DNA of 64,000 bases. Origin: Acidimicrobiia bacterium (GTDB lineage Bacteria > Actinomycetota > Acidimicrobiia > Acidimicrobiales > Poriferisodalaceae). Below, piece after piece: positions 17,947-26,365 of this stretch (its first letter is position 1; the number at the start of each line of letters is the position of its first letter). The stretch is from the NCBI GenBank assembly GCA_022820505.1, contig JAJEFK010000054.1, forward strand, positions 124,001 through 188,000. Direction: 5' to 3'. The notes below the pieces were generated by a model that worked only from the letters and a program-made list of their open reading frames with translations, was not told the DNA's origin and did no database searches. The position numbers and the translations under genes are program-made.

Positions 17947-19218
17947 ATGAAGAGCGAGCGCACGGCGACGTTCGCCGCACTCGGGGTGCCAGCTTTCCGG
18001 CTGCTGTGGCTGAGCGGGGTGTTCTCGTTCATGAGCATCCAGATGCAGTTCTTGCTGCGTTCGCTGCTCGCCTGGGACCTCACCGAGAGCGAGGGGGCAC
18101 TGGGCGTCGTGTTCTTCGCGTTCGGATTGGCGCTCGGGGTGTCGACGCTGTTCGGCGGCGTGGCCGCGGATCGACTCTCGAAGCGTCGGCTCATGCTGTT
18201 CGGCCAGATGGTGCTGCTGCTCGGTTCCATCGGCATGGGTGTGGCGCTGGCCACCGACGTCATCCACTTCTGGATGCTGCTCGTCTCCAGTGCGCTGCAA
18301 GGCCTGATGTTCGGCTTGATCGGTCCTGCTCGCATCTCGATGACGACCGAGCTGGTCGGGCGCGAGCGGCTCGGAAACGCGATCACGCTCTCGTCGTTGT
18401 CGCTCAGCGGCAGCCGCGTCATCGCCCCGACCGGGGCCGGATTGCTGGCAGGGTGGGCGCTGTTCGGCCTCGCCGGGGCCTATTTCGTCTCGGCGGCCAT
18501 CGCGACCCTCAGCTATGTGCTGCTGCTGCCGCTGCCGGAGACGAGCACGCGGGAGGCTTCGCCCGCCGGCAGCGCCCGGCTGGCTCGGCTCGCGGTCGGC
18601 AACCCCCTGGCCGAGATCCGCCAGGGAATCCGTTACGCGATGAGCCGCCCCGAGCTGCGGCGGCCGATCCTCACGTCGATCATCGTGATCATGTTCGGCT
18701 TCAGCTATGTCGCCTTCCAGCCGGCGCTCGTCGAAGGGGTCTTCGGGCTCGGCGACAGGCAGGTCGGGTTCATCGCCGGAGCGTCGTCCATAGGTGCGGT
18801 GGTCGCGTCGATTGTGCTCGCTTCACGTGCCGACTCGCCGAGCGCCGGCTCGATCCTCGTCGGCTTGGGTTACGCCTTCGGTGCTTCGGTGATCATTTTG
18901 AGCTGGGCCCCCACCTACATCTGGGCACTGGCGATCACCGCCGCTGTCGGCGGGGCATCAACCGGGTTCATCTCGCTCGTCCAGACCATCGTGATGCGGG
19001 CCACCGACGAGGCATACCAGGGACGCGTTCAGTCTCTGGTGCAGTTGCCGTTCGCGGCGTTCGCCATCGCTGCCGCGCCGCTGGGGGTGCTGGCCGAATG
19101 GGCTGGCGTGCGCACCATGTTCCTGACCATGGGAATCGCCGTCACGCTCAGCATGGTCGTGTATTCGATGGCGAGCCTGGGCGGCGGCAGATCGTCCCAG
19201 CCAGCCGGTTCTCGCTAG
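17947..19218 (+). CDS. MFS transporter
   Basis: 423 residues with about twelve membrane helices. The inter-helix loop between TM2 and TM3 reads GGVAADRLSKRRLML, the typical G..aDr.gRR motif of the major facilitator superfamily. The N-terminal LGVPAFRLLWLSGVFSFM start is characteristic of EntS-like and multidrug-type exporters (MFS_3). GGAGG lies 10 nt before the ATG. It is convergent with the DNA polymerase gene; the 120 bp between them shows no clear hairpin with a T-run. Substrate not identifiable. Confidence 0.87.
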   Translation: MKSERTATFAALGVPAFRLLWLSGVFSFMSIQMQFLLRSLLAWDLTESEGALGVVFFAFGLALGVSTLFGGVAADRLSKRRLMLFGQMVLLLGSIGMGVALATDVIHFWMLLVSSALQGLMFGLIGPARISMTTELVGRERLGNAITLSSLSLSGSRVIAPTGAGLLAGWALFGLAGAYFVSAAIATLSYVLLLPLPETSTREASPAGSARLARLAVGNPLAEIRQGIRYAMSRPELRRPILTSIIVIMFGFSYVAFQPALVEGVFGLGDRQVGFIAGASSIGAVVASIVLASRADSPSAGSILVGLGYAFGASVIILSWAPTYIWALAITAAVGGASTGFISLVQTIVMRATDEAYQGRVQSLVQLPFAAFAIAAAPLGVLAEWAGVRTMFLTMGIAVTLSMVVYSMASLGGGRSSQPAGSR

Positions 19219-19338
19219 GTGCAGCGGGTCGGTTGACGGCGTCCGGGGGGTCACGAGCGTCGGTCTGATCGACGACCTCGGCCGCGCCGAAACCGGCGGT
19301 GTGCGCGTTCGGGGCCGAGCTCGGCAGGCGACCGTCGC

Positions 19339-21882
19339 TCAGCCCAACTGTTCGAGGATCGAGGTCTCCGAGAGGCTCGTGCGGATGTCGGTGTCGGCAA
19401 CCGTCGGCACGTCGGGGCACCAGCGTGACATCGCTGCCTCCAGCGCTGACTTGACATCTGCGGCTATCGCCCGAGCGTCGGCTTCGTCGCACTCGATGAC
19501 AACGCTGTCGTGGACGGTCTGCACAGCGTCGGCTGTGGGGTAGTGAGCCAATACTTCGCTCAGCCGACCGTAGGCGTCGAGCATCACGTCGGCCACGCCG
19601 CCCTGGATGGGGGCGTTTCGGTAGGCGTTGGCCATCTGGCCGACGCGGGTGTGCAACGCGCGCCGCAGCAGGAACTGCTGATCGGCGTCGCCCATCGCGA
19701 CGCCCACCTCATCGATGACGGCCCGCCGCAGGTGCCGTTGCTCCAGCACCTTGTCCACGGCCGCCCGCAGCGTGCCGCCCGCCACTGCCGTCGGCGGAGC
19801 GAGGTCAAAGCGGGCCAGCACCCGCCGCCACACATCAGCCGGCCGAGGCTTGGTCGAGCAGCCCACGACAGCAGCGGCTTCGCCAAGCACCCAGTCCACG
19901 GAGAACGTGAACTGCTGACGGCGGCCCGCTGGTGTGTGCGAGCTGAACGACAGCGGCGAGCCATCGGAACGGACGACGACCGGCGCGGCAAACGACAGCG
20001 CCCACGCCACCTCGGCAACGTCGATCTCGCTCAGGCCGATCGTCGGGCCGCCGGCGAACCGGCCCGGGTCGATCGCGCCGGCCCGATCGGCTGCGAGCAG
20101 GGCCTCGTGGACCTCCTCGGCGCTGTGATGCCGGCGCTGCTGGCTCCGAAGCGTCCGCCGAGCGTCGTCGGTGCGGGGCCACAGGGCCCCCAGCCGCAGC
20201 GTCAGCGGCCAATCGGCATCCAGCGAGGTGGCGGCGAAATGTCCGATGAAGCGGTCCCGCTCGTCCACCCAGTGGGCGATGCCGGGGTACGCGCTCAGGT
20301 AAGCCTCGATGAGTGCGTCTGCCTCGCCTCGGCTGGTCGGCACGCCGGCGTCGGTGAGGCCGCGCGACAGCCCCGCGCCGCGCTGCCCGTACAGGATGCC
20401 GAAGTTGATGCGCTTGGCCTTGGTGCGGAACTCCTCGTAGCGAGGCCGGTCGAGCGCCGCCAATCCCGCCGGTCCGTCGAGGCGCACGCCGAACATCCGC
20501 TCAGCGGTGGCGGTGTGGATGTCGAGGCCCTGCTCGAACGCCGACCGCAGGCCGTCATCGCCCGCGAGCTGGGTGGCGAAGCGCAGTTCGGCCTGGCTCA
20601 AGTCCGAATAGACGAAGACCCGCCCGGGCGGGGGTTTCATGTACGGCTTCAGCCGCGGCGTGAAGTTCTGCGCATTCGGGTTGCGGCTGGCCAGCCGGCC
20701 GGTGTTGGTGCCCACCACCTGCAGGTATTCGGGGTGCAGCCGGCCGTCGGCCCACAGGTGCTCCGCCATTGTGTGCCCGTAGGTGCTCAAGGTCTTGGAC
20801 AGGTCGCGGTAGGCCAGCAGCGTGCTGCAGAGCTCGCCGCCGATGCCGGCCAGCACCGAGGCGCCGAGCGAATCAGTCGGCGCCAGCGGCCGGGCTCGGC
20901 CGTCGGTCTTGGTTGTCCATGCCTCCACCTCGTCAGCCGCGAAACGGTTCAGCACGTCACGTGCCTGTTGCTCGCTGTCGGGGTTCCAGCTGGGCTCGAG
21001 GCCGCCACCGAAGAGATCGCCTTGACCGCCGCCGGTCAGCTCGGCCAGCTGGGTGAGCACCTCAGCACGCCGCGACGCCAGCTCCGCCAGCTCGGCTTCC
21101 CAGCCCTGCACGTCGAAGGGCAGACCGGCGCGCTCCATGCGGTCGAGAAACGGCCGGGCTGCCTGCTCCAGACGGCAGACCTCTTCCAACCCTGCGTCTC
21201 GCAACCCCTCACGCAGCACGTGCGACACCCACAACGTCTCGACGGCGTCGGCTGCGGCATAGGCAACCTGGCGATCGCTCAACGGGCCATTGGCTCCGAA
21301 GGAGAACTGCGTTGTGGCCTTGCCCTCGACGCTCAGGCCCAGGTAGCGCTCGGCCGCCCAGGCCAGACCGTGAAAGAAGCTGAACCCGGTGAGCCCCTGA
21401 TGCAGCAGGGCATCGGCCAGCTGCGCATCCCACCAGCGCAACGACCCGACCGCCGCACCCGCGGCCATGGCCGGCTCCATGAGGTGGGTGTCGATGACCC
21501 GATCGTCAAACGTCGCGTTCCAGGCGTCCGATGCCAGATCCGGCACCCGGAGACCCTCATGCAGCGCGGTCGCCAGCTCCACCTGGTCGTGCCTGCCGAT
21601 GTCGACGACCCACGCGCGCTCGGTGCCGCCAGCATCACGGGTGGCGGCGGAGATCACCCGCAGCTTCGGCACACGGCCGCGCGTCTCCGCTTCGCGCGGC
21701 TCGAAGTCCGTCTCGGTGTCCATTGCGCGGGCTGTGGAGGCGCGGAGCGCGTCGACGAAGTCGCCGAGCTCGTCGCGGCCTACTACCGTGATCGGCACCT
21801 CAGCCGGGTCTCGCGAGGGCTCAGGACGCGGATCGAGTCGCCGGAGGTCCGCTGGGGCACAGGCAACATCGGCGGCGTCCAC
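19339..21882 (-). CDS. Family-A DNA polymerase with 3'-5' exonuclease domain and large insertion
   Basis: 847 residues starting at GTG 21882, supported by TAGGGT 6 nt upstream. The N-terminal 3'-5' exonuclease domain has the DEDDy residues: D55/E57 in MDTETD, D126 in NATFDD, and Y208..D212 in AYAAADAVE. There is no 5'-3' FEN domain. The polymerase domain has motif A at 426-434 (SDLSQAELR), motif B R486/K490/F494/Y498 (KRINFGILYG) and motif C 790-793 (VHDS; E. coli has VHDE). From motif B Tyr to motif C Asp is 294 residues against 116 in E. coli Pol I, so about 180 residues are inserted at roughly 570-747. A repair or auxiliary polymerase is likely. Confidence 0.9.
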   Translation of the reverse strand: MDAADVACAPADLRRLDPRPEPSRDPAEVPITVVGRDELGDFVDALRASTARAMDTETDFEPREAETRGRVPKLRVISAATRDAGGTERAWVVDIGRHDQVELATALHEGLRVPDLASDAWNATFDDRVIDTHLMEPAMAAGAAVGSLRWWDAQLADALLHQGLTGFSFFHGLAWAAERYLGLSVEGKATTQFSFGANGPLSDRQVAYAAADAVETLWVSHVLREGLRDAGLEEVCRLEQAARPFLDRMERAGLPFDVQGWEAELAELASRRAEVLTQLAELTGGGQGDLFGGGLEPSWNPDSEQQARDVLNRFAADEVEAWTTKTDGRARPLAPTDSLGASVLAGIGGELCSTLLAYRDLSKTLSTYGHTMAEHLWADGRLHPEYLQVVGTNTGRLASRNPNAQNFTPRLKPYMKPPPGRVFVYSDLSQAELRFATQLAGDDGLRSAFEQGLDIHTATAERMFGVRLDGPAGLAALDRPRYEEFRTKAKRINFGILYGQRGAGLSRGLTDAGVPTSRGEADALIEAYLSAYPGIAHWVDERDRFIGHFAATSLDADWPLTLRLGALWPRTDDARRTLRSQQRRHHSAEEVHEALLAADRAGAIDPGRFAGGPTIGLSEIDVAEVAWALSFAAPVVVRSDGSPLSFSSHTPAGRRQQFTFSVDWVLGEAAAVVGCSTKPRPADVWRRVLARFDLAPPTAVAGGTLRAAVDKVLEQRHLRRAVIDEVGVAMGDADQQFLLRRALHTRVGQMANAYRNAPIQGGVADVMLDAYGRLSEVLAHYPTADAVQTVHDSVVIECDEADARAIAADVKSALEAAMSRWCPDVPTVADTDIRTSLSETSILEQLG

Positions 21883-21888
21883 GAGCGC

Positions 21889-21894
21889 ACCCTA
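21889..21894 (-). promoter_or_regulatory. -10 box for a leaderless DNA polymerase transcript
   Basis: TAGGGT on the minus strand, 6 nt before the GTG at 21882. Confidence 0.5.
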
Positions 21895-22026
21895 GGACGG
21901 CCCTGCGACAGCCACCGGACAGCTCATGCGATGTTGTCGGGCGCCGGGATGGAAGGCCCTGCGACGGTGGCAGGACCGTTGCAGCGCGTGCCGCGGGCGT
22001 CCGGACGGGATGGCCCCTCAAGCAGC

Positions 22027-23097
22027 TCAGGCGTACTGGATTTCGATGAAGTCGTCGGGTGCGCCGTCGCCTGCTTCGGTCTCGGCGGTGATGAGCTCGT
22101 CCAGGCGCTTGGCCACGGGGCCGACTGTGCCGTTGCCGATCGGGGCGCCGTCCCACTCCACCACCGGGAACACATGGGTGTCGCCGCCGGACATGATGAC
22201 CTCGGCTCCCGCGCGGGCCTCGTCGGCCCGCAGCGGGCGCTGCTGAACGTCGCTGAGCAACCCCTCGTCGCTGAGCGGCCCCCGGGCCAGATCCAGCAGG
22301 CGCCGCATGGTGGTGCCGTGCAGGATGCCCTCGAACGGGGGAGTCACGAAGACGCCGTCGTGGCTCACGCTGCACACGTTCAGTACGCAGGCTTCGGCGA
22401 TGAAGCCGTCGTCGTCCACGATGATCCCGAACGTGCCGCCGCCGTCGGCAGCCTCGAGGTGGGTGAGGACATTCAGCAGGTAGTTGTTCGACTTGATCTG
22501 GGCCAGCAGCGGCGGCTTCTGGGGCGTCTCGCGCACCGTCGCTTCGCGGAAGCCGTCCCGCATCGGGTCGAAGCCTCCATCGCCGAAGCTCATGGGATCG
22601 AGTACGACGCAGTAGAAGCACGGCTCTTCGCACTCGGCGGGCATGAACGAGAACCCGCCCGGGCCCGCCGTCAGCCAGTAGCGGACGATGGCGTTGCGGG
22701 CACCCGAGGCTGCCGCGGTGTCGGCGACCATCTGGATGAGCTCGTCGCGTGACCACGGGATCGTGAGGCGGGCGCCCACTGCACTCGCAAGCAGCCGGTC
22801 GATATGGATGCCGAGCCGGTACAGCCGGCCGTTCACCAGCGAGCATGTGTCGAAGACGCCGTGGCCCCGGTGAACCATGTGATCGTCGAGCGGCACCGTC
22901 ATGACGGTGGGATCGGTGACGACGCCACCCAGGTAGGAGCTGAACATGGCGTAGCAACCGCGCTTGCCCTGGCGTCGCGCGGCCATTCGCTCGACAGCTT
23001 GGGCAGCGCTCAGGATCTGCTGGGCCGGGCGCAAGCCGGAGTTCGGCTGGCCACCGGTAGCAGCGTCGCTGTTCCCAGAGACTGTCCGCAACGCCAC
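22027..23097 (-). CDS. Class IV aminotransferase (branched-chain / D-amino-acid type)
   Basis: 356 residues with a fold-type IV PLP enzyme pattern. LDDHMVHRGHGVFDTCSLVNGRLYRL (about 69-94) opens the domain, the PLP lysine is in IKSNNYLLNVL (about 203-213), and FIAEACVLNVCSV and ILHGTTMRRLLDL supply the cofactor-phosphate loops. The N-terminal 50 residues before CYAMFSSYLGG are also found in D-aminotransferase-like members of the family. Start GTG 23097 is preferred because TAGTAT lies 6 nt upstream. It is divergent from pgsA across 75 bp. It could make branched-chain or D-amino acids, or act as 4-amino-4-deoxychorismate lyase; this is not decided. Confidence 0.85.
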   Translation of the reverse strand: MALRTVSGNSDAATGGQPNSGLRPAQQILSAAQAVERMAARRQGKRGCYAMFSSYLGGVVTDPTVMTVPLDDHMVHRGHGVFDTCSLVNGRLYRLGIHIDRLLASAVGARLTIPWSRDELIQMVADTAAASGARNAIVRYWLTAGPGGFSFMPAECEEPCFYCVVLDPMSFGDGGFDPMRDGFREATVRETPQKPPLLAQIKSNNYLLNVLTHLEAADGGGTFGIIVDDDGFIAEACVLNVCSVSHDGVFVTPPFEGILHGTTMRRLLDLARGPLSDEGLLSDVQQRPLRADEARAGAEVIMSGGDTHVFPVVEWDGAPIGNGTVGPVAKRLDELITAETEAGDGAPDDFIEIQYA

Positions 23098-23103
23098 ATG
23101 CCG

Positions 23104-23109
23104 ATACTA
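23104..23109 (-). promoter_or_regulatory. -10 box for a leaderless aminotransferase transcript
   Basis: TAGTAT on the minus strand, 6 nt before the GTG at 23097. Confidence 0.45.
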
Positions 23110-23157
23110 CGTGGACTGCCGTGCCCGGCTCGGGAAGTGTCGGCCGGTCGGCGCGCG

Positions 23158-23163
23158 TAGCCT
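23158..23163 (+). promoter_or_regulatory. -10 box for a leaderless pgsA transcript
   Basis: TAGCCT, 9 nt before the ATG at 23173. Confidence 0.5.
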
Positions 23164-23172
23164 CGCAGGGCA

Positions 23173-23775
23173 ATGGCGGTTCCGGATGGGGAGGACGCGC
23201 CCCCGGCATTCGGGCCGACGGCGCTGGCGACGCCGGCCAACCTGGTGACGGTCGCCCGGATTGCGGCCTCGCCGGTGTTCATCTGGATGATCGTGCGGAC
23301 CGACGAGGCCCGCTGGTCCACGTTCGCCGTCGGATTCGCCATCGCGATGACCGACTACCTCGACGGCTGGCTGGCCCGCCGACACGGCACGACGCGCGCC
23401 GGTGCCTTCCTGGACCCGCTGGCCGACAAGGTGCTGGTGCTCGGCGGCATGGCGGCGCTCGTGTGGAACGGCCAATTCCACGCTGTCCCGGTGATCGTCA
23501 TCGCGGCACGGGAGCTGCTGATCAGCGCCTACCGGTCACGCGCCGGCCGCCGAGGCATCACGGTGCCGGCGACCAAGCTCGCCAAGTGGAAGACGTTCGT
23601 ACAGCTCTGGGCCATCGGCTTCGCGGTCATGCCGCCGCTGGCCACCAATGCCCACTGGGTCGCCACGCTCACGCTGTGGCTGGCGGTCGCGCTCACTGCG
23701 TGGACCGGCTGGTCGTACCTGCGGTCGGCTCGTGGCGTGGCGGCCGCGCAGCTTGGCGACGACACTTCCGGCTGA
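23173..23775 (+). CDS. pgsA: CDP-alcohol phosphatidyltransferase, phosphatidylglycerophosphate synthase
   Basis: 200 residues, with about four to five membrane helices. The CDP-alcohol phosphotransferase signature D-G-x2-A-R-x8-G-x3-D-x3-D is intact in YLDGWLARR and GAFLDPLADK (about 59-85). It should transfer phosphatidyl from CDP-diacylglycerol to glycerol-3-phosphate in the inner membrane, the committed step to phosphatidylglycerol and cardiolipin. cinA follows 34 bp downstream, the usual pgsA-cinA pairing, although in actinobacteria recA is normally close as well; here recA is 7 kb away. Confidence 0.92.
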   Translation: MAVPDGEDAPPAFGPTALATPANLVTVARIAASPVFIWMIVRTDEARWSTFAVGFAIAMTDYLDGWLARRHGTTRAGAFLDPLADKVLVLGGMAALVWNGQFHAVPVIVIAARELLISAYRSRAGRRGITVPATKLAKWKTFVQLWAIGFAVMPPLATNAHWVATLTLWLAVALTAWTGWSYLRSARGVAAAQLGDDTSG

Positions 23776-23795
23776 ACCGCGCCAGCCTCTGCCCC

Positions 23796-23801
23796 TAGGG
23801 T
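23796..23801 (+). promoter_or_regulatory. -10 box for a leaderless cinA transcript
   Basis: TAGGGT, 8 nt before the GTG at 23810; it rules out the longer frame that opens at 23648. Confidence 0.5.
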
Positions 23802-23809
23802 CACGGCTT

Positions 23810-25273
23810 GTGAAGACAGAGATCGTCGCAGTGGGCACCGAGTTATTGCTGGGCCAGATCGTCGACACGAACTCCTCGTGGATGGGTGAGCAGCTCGCCC
23901 TGGCCGGCATCGACAGCCACTACCAGACCAAGGTGGGGGACAACTGGGATCGCATCGAGGATGCGTTCCGGCTGGCACTCGACCGCAGCGACTCCGTCAT
24001 CGTGTGCGGCGGCCTGGGGCCCACCCAAGACGACATCACCCGTGAGGTGCTGGCGTCGGTGATGGGGGTCGAGCTGGTGCTCGACGAGCGCATCGCCGAG
24101 CGAATCCGGGCGATGTTCGCAAGCCGCAGCCGCCCGATGCCCGAGAACAACCTGCGCCAAGCCATGGTTCCCGTCGGCGCGTCGCCGATCCCGCAGCAGC
24201 CCGGCACTGCGCCCGGCCTGGTGGCGCCCATTCGCTGGGTGCAGGGCACCGGGGCCGTCGCTCCCGGCGCTGAGCCGCCGGACGGGGCGGAGGTACTCGA
24301 CCGCGTGGTGTACGTCGTGCCCGGTGTGCCGTATGAGATGCGCGAGATGATGAACGGCACCGTGCTGGGCGACCTGCAGCGGCGCGCCGGTGTCAGCGCA
24401 ACCATCGAGAGCCGGGTGCTGCGCACGTGGGGCCAGAGCGAATCGGGTTTGGCCGAGATGCTGGCCGGCCGCATCGACGAGCTGGACGAAGCTGGCAACC
24501 CGACCTTGGCGTTCCTGGCCAGCGGCATCGAGGGCATCAAGGTGCGGATCACTGCTAAGGGTGCTGACTCGGCCGAGGCGTGGCGCCTGATCGAGGCCGA
24601 GCAGGCGGTGCTTGAGCCGCTGCTCGGCGACCTGGTCTTCGCCTACGACGACGACAACATGGAAACGGCGGTGCTCGCTGAGCTGGGTGGGCTCGGTTTA
24701 ACGCTCGGTGTCGCCGAGACGATCACCGGCGGCCGCATGGCGAACCGTCTGTCGTCGGCGGAGGCGGCGATGCGTGCTGGCAGGGCGCCGGGCGGGGCCA
24801 TGCTGGGCGATCCCGGGCTCGCGTCCGCAGCCGATGACGACCCGCCCGCAGGACCCGGCCCGCGCACCTTCGCGGGCGGCATCGTGGCCCGCTCAGAGCA
24901 CCTCACGGAGTACCTGCTGCATGCCGGCTCGTCGACGGTGTCGCCGATGGGCGACGATCTCGTTCCGCCGCTCGCGTCGGCCGCCGGCGCCGAGGCGCTC
25001 GCCCGAGCGGCCCGCCTGCGCACCGGCGCCAGCGTGGGCCTCGCTGTCACGGCAATCGAAGACCGCAACGCAGCCACGCCCGAGCATCCCTTCGGCACGG
25101 CGTTCCTGGCCGTGTCGATCTCGGCGCAGCCAGTGCGCGGCGGCATTCCGGCAGTCGCTCACCGCGACAAGGTCGACGAGATCCGCCTGCCCGGTGACCG
25201 CGAGCGGCTCGCCGACTACAGCGCCATCTCGGCGCTCAATCTGCTGCGCCTCACACTCACCGGCCGCCGCTAG
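23810..25273 (+). CDS. cinA: CinA-family protein with degenerate amidase domain
   Basis: 487 residues from the GTG at 23810. The N-terminal COG1058/MoaB-like domain (1-175) is well kept: EIVAVGTELLLGQIVDTNS, CGGLGPTQDD at 66-75, VYVVPGVPYEM at 167-177. The C-terminal NMN-amidase (PncC) domain is not: ESCTGG reads ETITGG (303-308), the Lys expected in the SNxxK stretch is Thr366, the TGIAGP loop reads TAIEDRN (414-420), and a 30-residue Gly/Ala/Pro/Asp-rich insert lies at 323-352. So the pyrophosphatase half probably works and the amidase half is likely lost or altered. It directly follows pgsA. Confidence 0.88.
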   Translation: MKTEIVAVGTELLLGQIVDTNSSWMGEQLALAGIDSHYQTKVGDNWDRIEDAFRLALDRSDSVIVCGGLGPTQDDITREVLASVMGVELVLDERIAERIRAMFASRSRPMPENNLRQAMVPVGASPIPQQPGTAPGLVAPIRWVQGTGAVAPGAEPPDGAEVLDRVVYVVPGVPYEMREMMNGTVLGDLQRRAGVSATIESRVLRTWGQSESGLAEMLAGRIDELDEAGNPTLAFLASGIEGIKVRITAKGADSAEAWRLIEAEQAVLEPLLGDLVFAYDDDNMETAVLAELGGLGLTLGVAETITGGRMANRLSSAEAAMRAGRAPGGAMLGDPGLASAADDDPPAGPGPRTFAGGIVARSEHLTEYLLHAGSSTVSPMGDDLVPPLASAAGAEALARAARLRTGASVGLAVTAIEDRNAATPEHPFGTAFLAVSISAQPVRGGIPAVAHRDKVDEIRLPGDRERLADYSAISALNLLRLTLTGRR

Positions 25274-25413
25274 AGGCTGAGCCCCGGGCCCGAGCGGCCC
25301 GCGAACGCAGCGAGCTAGAGCGGGAAGCTCAGGGCGAAGCCGTGGCCCGAGCGGCCGACGGACGGCCATTCCCACATCCCGCGAACGCGATCTCTGGATG
25401 GCAGGCTGTCCCG

Positions 25414-26316
25414 ATGCGATTCGGATTCTGGACGAAGAACGATCAAGAGACCTCGGCAGTCATCGAGTGCTGCCAGCACGCCGAGGCCACCGGCTGGGAC
25501 GGGTTGTGGTTTGCCGACCACTTCATGCCCAACGAGGAGAACGTGGACCAGCCGGTCCACGAGGCGTGGTCGGTGCTCGCGGCGCTTGCGGTAGCAGTGC
25601 CCCGGGTGCGTCTCGGCCCGCTCGTGGCCGGCAACACCTACCGCAACCCGGCGCTCACGGCCAAGATCGCCACGACGATCGACCACCTGTCGGGCGGCCG
25701 GGTGGTGCTGGGCATCGGCGCCGGATGGCAGGAGAACGAGCACGAGGCCTACGGATTCGATTTCGGCACGCTGCGCAGCCGCATGGATCGCTTCGACGAG
25801 GCCGTCGAGATCATCAGCTCGCTGCTCGGCAACACACGCACGAACTTCGACGGCGAGCACTACACGGTGGCCGGGGCGCCGCTCGACCCCAAGCCGGTGC
25901 AGTCACCGGTCCCGCTGCTGATCGGCGGGGGCGGTCGGAAGCGCACGCTGCGGACCACTGCTCGCTGGGCCACCGAATGGAACTACTGGGGTATGCCCGA
26001 TGACATCGCCGAACTGTGCTCGGTACTCGACGGGCACTGCGAGGCGATCGGCCGCGACCCCGGCGAGATCAGCCGTTCAGCCTGCGCATTGCTGTTCATC
26101 AATGAGGACTCGGCCAAGCTGGACCGCTTCCGTGCCATGGACCTGGGTCGGGCCACCATCGTCGGCACTCCCGACGAGGTCAGCGAGGTCGTCGAGCAGT
26201 ACCGGCAGGTCGGCGTCGACGAGCTGATCATCCCCGACTTCACCTTCGGCCCCATGGATGCCAAAAGGCACTCCATGGACCTGTTCATCAACGAGGTAGC
26301 ACCCAACTTCCGCTGA
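25414..26316 (+). CDS. LLM class F420-dependent-type oxidoreductase
   Basis: 300 residues from the ATG at 25414; the longer frame to 25342 runs through noncoding-looking sequence. CAGGCT, a near match to the local -10 box, lies 6 nt before the start. It is a luciferase-like TIM barrel: MRFGFWTKN, LWFADHFMPNEEN, RVRLGPLVAGNTYRNPALTAK, GRVVLGIGAGWQENEHEAYGF (about 90-110) and PLLIGGGGRKRTLR. The GAGWxxxEhxayG pattern is typical of the F420-using members such as mycobacterial LLM proteins. The next gene, 49 bp downstream, is a second LLM protein, so an oxidoreductase pair is formed. Substrate unknown. Confidence 0.88.
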   Translation: MRFGFWTKNDQETSAVIECCQHAEATGWDGLWFADHFMPNEENVDQPVHEAWSVLAALAVAVPRVRLGPLVAGNTYRNPALTAKIATTIDHLSGGRVVLGIGAGWQENEHEAYGFDFGTLRSRMDRFDEAVEIISSLLGNTRTNFDGEHYTVAGAPLDPKPVQSPVPLLIGGGGRKRTLRTTARWATEWNYWGMPDDIAELCSVLDGHCEAIGRDPGEISRSACALLFINEDSAKLDRFRAMDLGRATIVGTPDEVSEVVEQYRQVGVDELIIPDFTFGPMDAKRHSMDLFINEVAPNFR

Positions 26317-26365
26317 CGGCAGCGCAACACCGCACCACACGACACTCCGACAACGGGAGAACGAG

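Noticed and set aside
19642..20175. The polymerase insertion as an intein
   Set aside because: No Cys/Ser at the start, no HN-Cys/Ser/Thr at the end, no homing-endonuclease motifs.
19510..22752. A 1080-codon open frame on the plus strand across the DNA polymerase and aminotransferase genes
   Set aside because: It is the antisense shadow of two clear minus-strand genes; the translation is His/Arg/Gly/Gln-rich without domains. Long antisense frames are expected at this GC content.
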